Below, one piece after another: positions 1-6,845 of a stretch of DNA of 13,825 nucleotides. The notes under the pieces are model-generated. The model worked only from the letters and a program-made list of their open reading frames with translations, was not told where the DNA came from and made no database searches. Made by a program: the position numbers and the translations under genes. Each line of letters opens with the position of its first letter. The stretch's first letter is position 1. This DNA is from CAIYMF01 sp943329595 (lineage in GTDB: Bacteria > Actinomycetota > Actinomycetes > S36-B12 > CAIYMF01), in assembly GCA_943329595.2 (NCBI GenBank), contig CALQEM020000077.1:1-13825 (forward strand). Direction: 5' to 3'.

Positions 1-1
1 C

Positions 2-778
2 CGCGGTCTCGGCATCCATGAGGGTGCCGTGCTCGATGCACCGGACCCCGAACTCGACGCACCGTCGGATAGCGCTGGCAGGGTGGCAATGTGCAGACAC
101 GTACGTCCGACGGTCGGTGCATTCGCCGACGATGGACCTGATCTCGTCCTCGCGGAACTGGTTCATCCAGATCGGATCAGTGGGGCTCACCACACCCCCT
201 GAGGCCATGATCTTGATGCAGTGCGCGCCTCGCCGGAGCTCCTCCCTGACGGCCTTGACGCATTCATCCACTCCGTCAGCGATGACGCACAGAGCGTTCA
301 TGCTCTCGCACCGGCAGTAACCGCTGATGTGCTGGCGTTCGCCCATGTCGCGCATGTCGCCGTGGCCGCCGGTCATCGACATCATCTTCCCCGCATAGAA
401 GAACCGCGGAGCCCTGATGAGCCGGTCCTGGATGGCGCGGGAGAGGCTCCAGTCGCCGCCCCCGATGTCGCGCACCGTGGTGAATCCGCAGTCCAGCGCG
501 TGGCCGAGCATGCGGACCGCATGCGCCGTGCGATACGGAGCATCAGCCCGGTCGATCTTGGCCGGCGAGACGTGGCTGGCGTATGCGTGGACATGGAGGT
601 CGATGAGCCCGGGCATGAGGGTGCGACCTCGCACATCGATGCGCCGTGCGCCGGGGGCGACGATGGGACCGTCGGAGACCTCCGTGATGCGATCACCGGT
701 CACCAGCACGGAGAGCCCCTCGCCCAGCATGTCGACGCCGTCGAACACACGGGCGTTCTCCAGGAGGATCCCGCTCAT
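2..778 (-). CDS. Metal-dependent amidohydrolase (COG1228/imidazolonepropionase-like), partial, C-terminus beyond left edge
   Basis: The frame is open from the ATG at 778 to the left edge (259 codons), so the 3' end is missing. The translation starts MSGILLENARVFDG and has the amidohydrolase layout: a small N-terminal beta domain (residues 1-55), then MPGLIDLHVH with metal ligands H62 and H64. Next come TVRDIGGGD (101-109), the KIMASGG motif with K189 as the likely carboxylated bridging lysine, H230 in VSAH, and H250 in IEHG. Members are about 400-420 residues long, so roughly 150 are missing. Characterised relatives include Xaa-Arg/Lys carboxypeptidases (prolidase-like), organophosphate hydrolases and imidazolonepropionase; the substrate cannot be chosen here. 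A GGAAGGA Shine-Dalgarno about 6 bases upstream supports the ATG. No signal peptide is seen. It has a 300-base leader region and is probably not part of the operon to its right. GC is high, like the right flank. Confidence 0.9.
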   Translation of the reverse strand, partial: MSGILLENARVFDGVDMLGEGLSVLVTGDRITEVSDGPIVAPGARRIDVRGRTLMPGLIDLHVHAYASHVSPAKIDRADAPYRTAHAVRMLGHALDCGFTTVRDIGGGDWSLSRAIQDRLIRAPRFFYAGKMMSMTGGHGDMRDMGERQHISGYCRCESMNALCVIADGVDECVKAVREELRRGAHCIKIMASGGVVSPTDPIWMNQFREDEIRSIVGECTDRRTYVSAHCHPASAIRRCVEFGVRCIEHGTLMDAETA

Positions 779-817
779 TCCACGTCCTTCCGCTGTCGAT
801 CCACTGAGCCGACGTAC

Positions 818-831
818 TCCCCACGTGGGGA
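818..831. promoter_or_regulatory. 14-base perfect palindrome upstream of the amidohydrolase
   Basis: TCCCCACGTGGGGA is perfectly self-complementary and lies 40-53 bases upstream of the amidohydrolase ATG. Its right half begins a near-perfect direct repeat: GGGGAATGCTTC at 827-838 and GGGGAATCCTTC at 841-852 (11 of 12 identical, period 14). It could be an operator for a dimeric regulator. No regulator family is assigned. Confidence 0.4.
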
Positions 832-951
832 ATGCTTCCTGGGGAATCCTTCAGCGGCTCTTCGGTCGCCGTGGTGGCGTAGGCCGAGGATCAGCGTCCG
901 GTCGAGCCCTGCGTCTTCTCGTCGGGATCTTCGTAAGAGAGTTATGTTGTG

Positions 952-976
952 TCTGGACGGTATCGACAAGTCCAGA
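952..976. promoter_or_regulatory. Spaced dyad TCTGGAC-N11-GTCCAGA, possible operator
   Basis: Seven-base perfect arms at 952-958 and 970-976 with an 11-base spacer. Read on the minus strand it overlaps a weak -35/-10 pair (TTGTCG, 17 bases, CATAAC) that could drive the amidohydrolase, so a bound repressor would cover the promoter. The loop is too long and the context too poor in T for a terminator. Confidence 0.35.
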
Positions 977-1045
977 TCGACGCAAGACCCGATCAACGTC
1001 GGGCGCGGCCCGAGGATGCACCGCGCCCGCGTCGCCGTCCCGGCT

Positions 1046-1058
1046 CAGTGACTCACTG
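1046..1058. other. 13-base palindrome just downstream of the peptide operon
   Basis: CAGTGA-C-TCACTG is a perfect inverted repeat about a single central C, lying 20-33 bases past the stop of the S9 peptidase in the direction of transcription. It may mark transcript-end structure or a protein-binding site. It lacks a GC-rich stem with a following T-run, so I do not call it a terminator. Confidence 0.3.
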
Positions 1059-1078
1059 GCGCCGAGAGGCAAACCCCC

Positions 1079-2974
1079 TCATGTCGGAGGGGAGGGCGGG
1101 GGATCGACGGTCGGATCGATGGTCAGGCTGTCCCAGCGTTGTCCTTGCAGTGCCCGCGCTGTGAGTTGCTGCATGCGCGCGTAGTCATTCGCCATCCCGG
1201 CAAGGCCTCCGGGCATATGACCTCCCGGGAACCAGTCCAGGAGGGCGTCGCCACCGCTGGCTTTCACCGCCTGTGCGTACGCCGCTGCCTGCTTCGGCGG
1301 AGTACGGGTGTCGTACTCGCCCTGATTGAGCCATACCGGCGCTCGCAATGACTCGACATACGAGATGGGCGACGCGTCGCGCCAGCGCTGGGGGTCATCG
1401 GCATAGGTGGAGCCGATGAATCCCCGCCATGCGGTCTGGAGTGGGGGGCTCATCTGGTCGTAGGCGGTCACCCAATCGGCAAGGGCGACGTGGGCCAATC
1501 CGCCAGCGAAACGATCCGGCAGTGTGCCCAGTGCCATCAGGGTCAGAAATCCGCCGTAGGAAGCACCGGTGATGAACAGTGATTCGCGGGCGGCGAGATG
1601 GTGCTGCTCCAACCAGTCGACAGCGGCCGCGATGTCCTCAATCTCTCCCTGTCCCACGCGCCCCCAGTACTTCTCGCGGAACTCCCGGCCAAAGGTGACG
1701 CTTCCTCGGTAGTTGAGAGACGCGTACACCCAACCGTCGTCGATCCACGCTTGCGCGGTGGCGTCGTAGCGGTCGACGGTGACCAGATTCGGCCCACCGT
1801 GCACTTCGAGAATCGTGCCCTTTCGCGCAGTGGTGTCGGCCGGAACGCCCACCCATAGCTGCGATTGCGTCTGATCGGAACTGGTGATGAGGTGCGATGT
1901 CAACGCGGTGGCGGGGGGAACTGTTCGCGAAGCCCACACCACCGTTGGCTCCGAACCGCCCGACGACTCGAGGATTTCAAGTGGCGCATCCCAACTGCCG
2001 CGCACGAGGCGACGTGTCCCGTCGGGTGCGTAGTACGACGACCAGATCACCGGGTACTCAGCGCCGGTGTCAGGCTCAAAGAAGGAGCCAGCGGGATGCA
2101 TCAAACGTACTGACTCTCCGGAGTTCAGATCGTGCTCGTACAACTCGTGAATGCCCTCGTTGACGTGAGCCACCAGTAGTCTGCCCGTGGCTGAATGCCA
2201 GTCGAGAGCAACGACCTCGCCCACCAATTCGGTGAAGGCGACGTCGGTGCGTTCACCCGAGATGGGGTTCCACACAGCGGGGCGAGCGAAGCCGGAGACC
2301 TCGGTGGAGACCAGTAAGCGCTGATCGCCGGGCTGCTGGGCGAAGCGCACCGGGCGAACCGGCCCGAGCGGTCCGTCAGACAACGTCGCGACAACCTCAG
2401 CCGTGTTGACATCAACTACCGTGACGGCAAAACGGCGCACCCCCGGGTTATGGCTGGTGGTTTCGATGGCGGCCAACTCGGCATCAGCCGACAAGATTCC
2501 GGACCACGCCTCGTGCGGCGAGTGGAAGATGACACGCTGGCCTTCGGGCGTGTCAATGTGGGTGAGCACGGCGGAGAATCCGTCGTCATCGCCGATCGTC
2601 AGCAGAATCGTTTGCCCGTTGAGTGCGCAATCCAGACCCCGAATTGAGTACGGCAACCGGCCCGGAGTGAGGTCACGAGCAGCACCGGTGGACGTACCTC
2701 CGGAGATGGGGAACGCGTGTAGGTGGCCCACTTCCGAGCCGGTGGGATCGTGCAGATCAAGAATGTAGGCCCCGTCGGTCGTTGTCGTCGACGCGTACGT
2801 CACCTGTGCGAAATCCACCGGCCTCAGTTCGCGAGTGAAACCGTTCCAGAGCGACAGTGACAACCCGTTGATGTCCTGAGTGATGACAACGGCCTGGTCT
2901 GCCTCGCCGCGCACCGCCCGAATGAGTATCGGATACGGCGTGCGAAGTCTCAGTGCCGAGCGTGAGTGCGACAT
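1079..2974 (-). CDS. S9-family serine peptidase (prolyl oligopeptidase/acylaminoacyl-peptidase type)
   Basis: 631 residues from the ATG at 2974, preceded by GGGAGG 5 bases upstream and starting 14 bases after the ATPase stop. The upstream reading to 3061 lies inside the ATPase gene and is rejected. Residues 1 to about 370 are beta-propeller-like with no signal peptide, so the enzyme is probably cytoplasmic. The C-terminal alpha/beta hydrolase domain has HGGP at 392-395 (oxyanion region), the nucleophile Ser472 in GASYGGF, Asp555 in NQGEYDTRTPP and His586 in PGGHMPGG: a complete catalytic triad. The family cleaves short peptides or N-terminal residues, and the propeller excludes large proteins. 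As last gene of a peptide-uptake operon it most likely hydrolyses the imported substrate. The C-terminus ends in an unusual Pro-rich tail (PTVDPPPSPPT) at the likely left boundary of the low-GC block. Confidence 0.93.
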   Translation of the reverse strand: MSHSRSALRLRTPYPILIRAVRGEADQAVVITQDINGLSLSLWNGFTRELRPVDFAQVTYASTTTTDGAYILDLHDPTGSEVGHLHAFPISGGTSTGAARDLTPGRLPYSIRGLDCALNGQTILLTIGDDDGFSAVLTHIDTPEGQRVIFHSPHEAWSGILSADAELAAIETTSHNPGVRRFAVTVVDVNTAEVVATLSDGPLGPVRPVRFAQQPGDQRLLVSTEVSGFARPAVWNPISGERTDVAFTELVGEVVALDWHSATGRLLVAHVNEGIHELYEHDLNSGESVRLMHPAGSFFEPDTGAEYPVIWSSYYAPDGTRRLVRGSWDAPLEILESSGGSEPTVVWASRTVPPATALTSHLITSSDQTQSQLWVGVPADTTARKGTILEVHGGPNLVTVDRYDATAQAWIDDGWVYASLNYRGSVTFGREFREKYWGRVGQGEIEDIAAAVDWLEQHHLAARESLFITGASYGGFLTLMALGTLPDRFAGGLAHVALADWVTAYDQMSPPLQTAWRGFIGSTYADDPQRWRDASPISYVESLRAPVWLNQGEYDTRTPPKQAAAYAQAVKASGGDALLDWFPGGHMPGGLAGMANDYARMQQLTARALQGQRWDSLTIDPTVDPPPSPPT

Positions 2975-2988
2975 GGGTCCTCCCAATC

Positions 2989-3957
2989 TCAGGTGAGGTC
3001 GGCGTGATGGCATGCAACAGCGTGACCATCCGCGACACGGAGTTCGGGAACGGTGGCACATGCGTCAGTGGAGTTCCAGCAGCGGCTTCGGAATGCGCAC
3101 CCGGTGGGCAGATCAATGGGGGAGGGGAGGTCACCTTCGAGCAGAATGCGTTGGCGCGATCGCTCGGCACGCGGATCGGGTAGGGGAACGGCCGACAGCA
3201 GCGCCTGCGTGTAGGGGTGCCGCGGCGACGCATAGAGAGTGTCGGCATCGACATACTCCACGATGCGCCCGAGGTACATCACCGCCACCTCGTGACTGAC
3301 GTGTCGAACTACCGAGAGATCGTGCGCGATGAACACGTAGGCGAGCCCGAGTTCCTGCTGAAGTTCCTCAAGCAGGTTGAGGATTCCCGCCTGCACACTC
3401 ACATCGAGAGCGCTGACCGGTTCGTCGAGAACCATTACCTCCGGCTCCAGAGCAAGCGCTCGCGCAATTCCGGCTCGCTGCCGCTGCCCACCTGAGAGTT
3501 CGTGCGGATACTGCTGCAGCACTGACGAACTGAGTCCAACGAGATCGAGTAGTGCCGCGGCCCGCGCTGATTCGTTGTGACGGGCCAGACCGTGAAGCCG
3601 CAGTGGCTCGGACACAATCGCTTCGACCGACTGGCGAGGATCAAGCGAGGCGTAGGGATCCTGAAATACGAGTTGAATGCGGCGCCGCGCCGCTCTGAGG
3701 TCACGTGACGACATCGCGCTGAGATTGTCGCCATCAAGTAGCACCGCTCCCGACGTCGGTTGAACCAGGCCCACCAAACATCGACCCACGGTCGACTTGC
3801 CGCAGCCGGTCTCACCTACCAGTCCTAGCGTTCGCCCACGTTCGAGCGACAGCGAAATTCCATTGACTGCCTTGACCGATCCGGTGACACGCCGCAGCAC
3901 CCCGCTGCGTACCGGGTACTCCTTGACGAGGTCGCGTACCTCAAGTACGGCGGTCAT
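2989..3957 (-). CDS. Peptide ABC transporter ATP-binding protein (DppF/OppF type)
   Basis: 322 residues. Start ATG at 3957 overlaps the TGA of the preceding ATPase (ATGA at 3954-3957), so the longer upstream reading is rejected. Complete ATPase motifs are present: Walker A GETGCGKS (48-55), Q-loop VFQDP with Q99, signature LSGGQRQR (154-161), Walker B VMVLDEP with E179, and switch His212 in IAHD. The C-terminal oligopeptide-transporter extension carries four cysteines (C287, C293, C300, C316). The pattern resembles the [4Fe-4S] site described for the mycobacterial DppD ATPase; cluster binding here is inference. It pairs with the 3954-4943 ATPase as a heterodimer on the inner face of the membrane. 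Confidence 0.96.
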   Translation of the reverse strand: MTAVLEVRDLVKEYPVRSGVLRRVTGSVKAVNGISLSLERGRTLGLVGETGCGKSTVGRCLVGLVQPTSGAVLLDGDNLSAMSSRDLRAARRRIQLVFQDPYASLDPRQSVEAIVSEPLRLHGLARHNESARAAALLDLVGLSSSVLQQYPHELSGGQRQRAGIARALALEPEVMVLDEPVSALDVSVQAGILNLLEELQQELGLAYVFIAHDLSVVRHVSHEVAVMYLGRIVEYVDADTLYASPRHPYTQALLSAVPLPDPRAERSRQRILLEGDLPSPIDLPTGCAFRSRCWNSTDACATVPELRVADGHAVACHHADLT

Positions 3958-4943
3958 GTGATGGGTCCATCGATCTCGGCCCGATGGCAGTTCGCAACGT
4001 GACCGGTTCGCACGACGATCGGCAGCGGCCGTTCGACATCGCACAGTCCGGCGACCGCTACGTCACATCGGGGATGGAAGGGGCACCCAGGGGGGCGTTC
4101 TACCGGAGCTGGCTGGAACCCTGGAATTCGGTAGAGGGGTTGCGACCTGTCGCGCACATCAAGGCGCGGAAGCGACGCAAGAAGACCACGTGTGTAGGGA
4201 TGCGCCGTTTCGTAGAAGAGGTCGTCAACTCCGGCCTCCTCGACCACGCTGCCGGAGTACATCACGAGTACCCGGTCGGCGACCCCCGCGACGACGCCGA
4301 GGTCGTGGGTAATCAGCATGAGTGAACTGCTGGTGCGGGCTTGGATTCGCGCCAGCACATCGAGCACCTGCGCCTGCACGGTAACGTCGAGGGCCGTTGT
4401 GGGCTCGTCGGCGATGATCAGATCGGGCTCGTTGGCCACGCTCATGGCGATCAGTACGCGCTGCCTCATGCCACCCGAGAACTCGTGCGGATAGTTGTTG
4501 ACCCGAGTCGATGGTTGCGGAATCCCCACCAGGTCAAGTAAATCGATTGCTCGCGCTCGAAGTTCCGCGCGTGAATGACTGGAGTCATGTACACGAATCG
4601 CTTCTGCGATTTGGGCGCCCACTGTATGAACAGGGTTGAGGGCCGTGAGCGCGTCTTGCGAAATGATCGCCAGCCGCCTACCCCTCAGATCACGCAGTGT
4701 GGGTTCGGGTGCACCCAGCAGTTCCTGCCCCAGGAAGCGCACAGATCCGGTCACTGACGCATTGCGTGGCAGCAGGCCCATGATTGCTGCGCTGGTGAGG
4801 CTCTTACCTGAGCCGGACTCGCCCACGACTCCCAGTGACTCTCCGGGATCGATTCGCAATGAGACATTGCGCAGCGCAGCAACATCACCCTCCCGATACC
4901 GAAAGGTCACCGACAGGTTCTCCACCTCGAGCACCGGGTTCAT
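3954..4943 (-). CDS. Peptide ABC transporter ATP-binding protein (DppD/OppD type)
   Basis: 329 residues, with the ATG at 4943 overlapping the permease stop (ATGA at 4940-4943). Walker A GESGSGKS is at 41-48, signature FSGGMRQR at 155-162, Walker B LIIADEP with catalytic E180, and switch His213 in ITHD. The Q-loop reads IISQDALTALNP, where this family usually has FQDP or FQEP. Gln96 is kept, but the preceding aromatic is Ser and the following Pro is Ala. The C-terminal extension has C287, C293, C301 and C319, again the possible Fe-S pattern. FSGGM and ADEPTTALD are typical of the D subunit. With its partner it powers import through the two permeases. Confidence 0.96.
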   Translation of the reverse strand: MNPVLEVENLSVTFRYREGDVAALRNVSLRIDPGESLGVVGESGSGKSLTSAAIMGLLPRNASVTGSVRFLGQELLGAPEPTLRDLRGRRLAIISQDALTALNPVHTVGAQIAEAIRVHDSSHSRAELRARAIDLLDLVGIPQPSTRVNNYPHEFSGGMRQRVLIAMSVANEPDLIIADEPTTALDVTVQAQVLDVLARIQARTSSSLMLITHDLGVVAGVADRVLVMYSGSVVEEAGVDDLFYETAHPYTRGLLASLPRLDVRDRSQPLYRIPGFQPAPVERPPGCPFHPRCDVAVAGLCDVERPLPIVVRTGHVANCHRAEIDGPIT

Positions 4944-5833
4944 GTGCGCCCCCGTCGCGATGGTGTGTCGGTACCGGAACGAGGGTCCATGGCGTCGCGT
5001 AGACCGTCACCGACGAAGTTGACGGCCAGCACGGTGATCAGGATGAACAGTCCAGGGAAATACAGCAGGTACACCTTGGGTGTTCCGATGAGTCCGGACG
5101 CCTGACTCAGCATGTTTCCCCAACTGGTCTGCGGCGGCTGCACTCCGAACCCGAGGAAACTCAGCGTCGACTCAACGATGATGGCCCCCGCCACGGCAAG
5201 GGCGACATTGACCGCGATGACCCCGCTGAGGTTAGGCAGAATGTGACGGGTCAACACCTGTCGATGCGTCGCGCCGATCACCCGGGCAGCATCAATGAAT
5301 TCACGTTCGCGTAGCGACACCACCTGACCTCGCACCACGCGTGCGATGTAGGTCCAGCCGATCAGCGAAAGCACGATGATGATCGACACTGGACTCGGAC
5401 CCAAGCCCTGTAGCGCTAGGGCAAGCAGCGCAATCGCTGGCACGATGAGAAAGAGATCGGTGATGCGCATGAAGACGTCGTCGATCCACCCGCCCCTGTA
5501 CCCCGCCACCGCTCCGACAAAAACTCCGATCGCTGTCGAGATGAGTGCGACCGCGATGGCCAGCGTGAGTGACAACTTCCCGGCGTACAGGATCTCGCTC
5601 AGGTAGTCGCGGCCCAGTTCATCGGTGCCCAGCCAATGCTGCGCCGTTGGAGGCGCGGGGCCCAGCAGCAGGTCCTGTTGATCCTGCGGGAAGGGGGCCA
5701 CGAATGCAGCGCCAAAGCAGGCAATGGTGAGCAGCACGAGGGTGAGGGCTCCGAGCACAGCAACTCGGTGCCGCGAGAACCGCCGCCAGAAACCCGGTCG
5801 TGATCTCGTCGGTGCAGGTGTAGACACCGTCAT
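4940..5833 (-). CDS. Peptide ABC transporter permease (DppC/OppC type)
   Basis: 297 residues from the ATG at 5833, which overlaps the stop of the upstream permease (ATGA at 5830-5833). The longer open frame to 5923 has an implausible His/Arg-rich N-terminus and lies inside the upstream gene. A short N-terminal cytoplasmic tail is followed by the first membrane segment (HRVAVLGALTLVLLTIACFG) and then the family-typical LLGPAPPTAQHWLGTDELGRD region. About five further hydrophobic segments follow. The EAA loop that docks the ATPase reads EFIDAARVIGATHRQVLTRH, and STLSFLGFGVQPPQTSWGNML is diagnostic of DppC/OppC. It forms the membrane channel with the 5830-6798 permease. Confidence 0.96.
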   Translation of the reverse strand: MTVSTPAPTRSRPGFWRRFSRHRVAVLGALTLVLLTIACFGAAFVAPFPQDQQDLLLGPAPPTAQHWLGTDELGRDYLSEILYAGKLSLTLAIAVALISTAIGVFVGAVAGYRGGWIDDVFMRITDLFLIVPAIALLALALQGLGPSPVSIIIVLSLIGWTYIARVVRGQVVSLREREFIDAARVIGATHRQVLTRHILPNLSGVIAVNVALAVAGAIIVESTLSFLGFGVQPPQTSWGNMLSQASGLIGTPKVYLLYFPGLFILITVLAVNFVGDGLRDAMDPRSGTDTPSRRGRT

Positions 5834-6798
5834 GACACACGCACCCGCGGATCGAGTACCCCGTAGGTGATGTCGGCTACGAGGTTCAAGATGATGACGG
5901 CCGCCCCCGTGATGAGCATCCACGGCAGTAGGACGAACACGTCGCCGGCCAGCAGCGAATCAAGGAAGAGTCGGCCCATTCCCGGAATGGAGAAGACCTG
6001 CTCGGTCACCAACAGTCCACCGATGAGTAGGGCTGAATCGAGCGCCACAACGGTGACGAGTGGCCCCCATGCGTTGCGCAGGGCGTGGTTCACCACCACA
6101 CGTCGAGGTGGCACCCCCTTGGCGCGTGCGGTGCGCACATAATCGCTGGAGAGTGCGTCGAGCATGGAAGCTCGAGTGAACCGACTCCACACGGCAACGA
6201 GTCCGACTGTGAGAGTCAGCACCGGCAACACCATGTGGCGTGCGGTGTCAATGAACGTGGGGTCCTGGCCCGGAGACGACAGTCCGATGAAGAAGAACAG
6301 TGGCTTGTCCCAGCCGAGCGCCTGTTGCGGCCACACCGCCAAGAACTGGATGAGGATGAGTCCGAACCAGAACGCGGGAAGCGCGAGTCCCACATACGCA
6401 AGGCTTGTCAGCGCATGGTCAGAGAACGAGTACTGCCTCACTGCCGACCACACGCCAATGAGAACCGCTGCCAGCGTCGCGAACACCACTCCCCACACCA
6501 GGAGTTCAATCGTCACTGTCAGGGCCGACCCGATCATGGGTCTCACCGAGCCCGACGTTCTGCTGCTCACACCCCAGTCACCCGACAGGAAGCCCGAAAG
6601 CCAGCGCCAGTACTGCGTGAAAATTCCATCATTGAGACCGAGGCGCTCGGTTTCCCGCGCGATCAGCTCAGGGTCGCGTACCTGACGCAACTTGAGTAGC
6701 GGATCGAAGACGGTGCGCACCGCCCAGAAGAGAAGAAAACTGCCAACCAGAAGCACGGGAAGTGAGTAGAGCAAGCGGCGCACCGCGAACCGGAGCAC
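5830..6798 (-). CDS. Peptide ABC transporter permease (DppB/OppB type)
   Basis: 322 residues with a GTG start at 6798. The first segment LYSLPVLLVGSFLLFWAVR near residues 10-30 is the normal DppB N-terminus. A purine-rich tract (6807-6821, minus strand AGGAGGAGGGAGGGG) supplies a GGGAGG ribosome site about 10 bases upstream. The periplasmic region contains PELIARETERLGLND, typical of the family. Further membrane segments follow, and the EAA loop is near YVRTARAKGVPPRRVVVNHAL. VTEQVFSIPGMGRLFLDSLLAGD is diagnostic. The gene lies 47 bases after the binding-protein stop with no strong hairpin between them, so it is probably the same transcript. Confidence 0.96.
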   Translation of the reverse strand: MLRFAVRRLLYSLPVLLVGSFLLFWAVRTVFDPLLKLRQVRDPELIARETERLGLNDGIFTQYWRWLSGFLSGDWGVSSRTSGSVRPMIGSALTVTIELLVWGVVFATLAAVLIGVWSAVRQYSFSDHALTSLAYVGLALPAFWFGLILIQFLAVWPQQALGWDKPLFFFIGLSSPGQDPTFIDTARHMVLPVLTLTVGLVAVWSRFTRASMLDALSSDYVRTARAKGVPPRRVVVNHALRNAWGPLVTVVALDSALLIGGLLVTEQVFSIPGMGRLFLDSLLAGDVFVLLPWMLITGAAVIILNLVADITYGVLDPRVRVS

Positions 6799-6845
6799 GC
6801 TATTTGCCCCTCCCTCCTCCTGCTGCCCCTCGGTTCCCTACCCAC

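Larger units (their letters stand above)
779..1078. other. 300-base non-coding region between S9 peptidase and amidohydrolase
   Basis: No convincing gene. The only frames are short, arginine-rich shadows without ribosome binding sites. On the minus strand this is the tail of the large operon (right side) and the promoter/leader of the amidohydrolase (left side). It holds a 13-base palindrome just after the peptidase stop (1046-1058), a spaced dyad (952-976), a 14-base perfect palindrome (818-831) and a 14-base-period direct repeat (827-852). A weak minus-strand promoter candidate, TTGTCG followed after 17 bases by CATAAC, lies around 940-969 and overlaps the 952-976 dyad. No rho-independent terminator with a T-run was seen. 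Confidence 0.6.

Noticed and set aside
2..778. Idea that the left amidohydrolase is the displaced remainder of the truncated one at 12720-12809
   Set aside because: The left gene has its own complete N-terminus and ribosome site, and its N-terminal DNA is not closely similar to the stub.
775..996. 73-residue minus-strand frame upstream of the amidohydrolase
   Set aside because: No ribosome site, highly basic composition, and it covers candidate regulatory dyads.
1046..1058. Rho-independent terminator for the peptide operon
   Set aside because: The palindrome is real, but the stem is short, not GC-rich, and has no T-run.
221..1184. Long plus-strand frames over the amidohydrolase and its upstream region
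   Set aside because: They are antisense shadows: Arg/Pro/Ser-rich with no family features. The minus strand encodes a clear amidohydrolase.
2975..3061. Longer N-terminus for the island S9 peptidase
   Set aside because: It would lie inside the ATPase gene and add Cys/Arg-rich sequence. The ATG at 2974 has a good Shine-Dalgarno.
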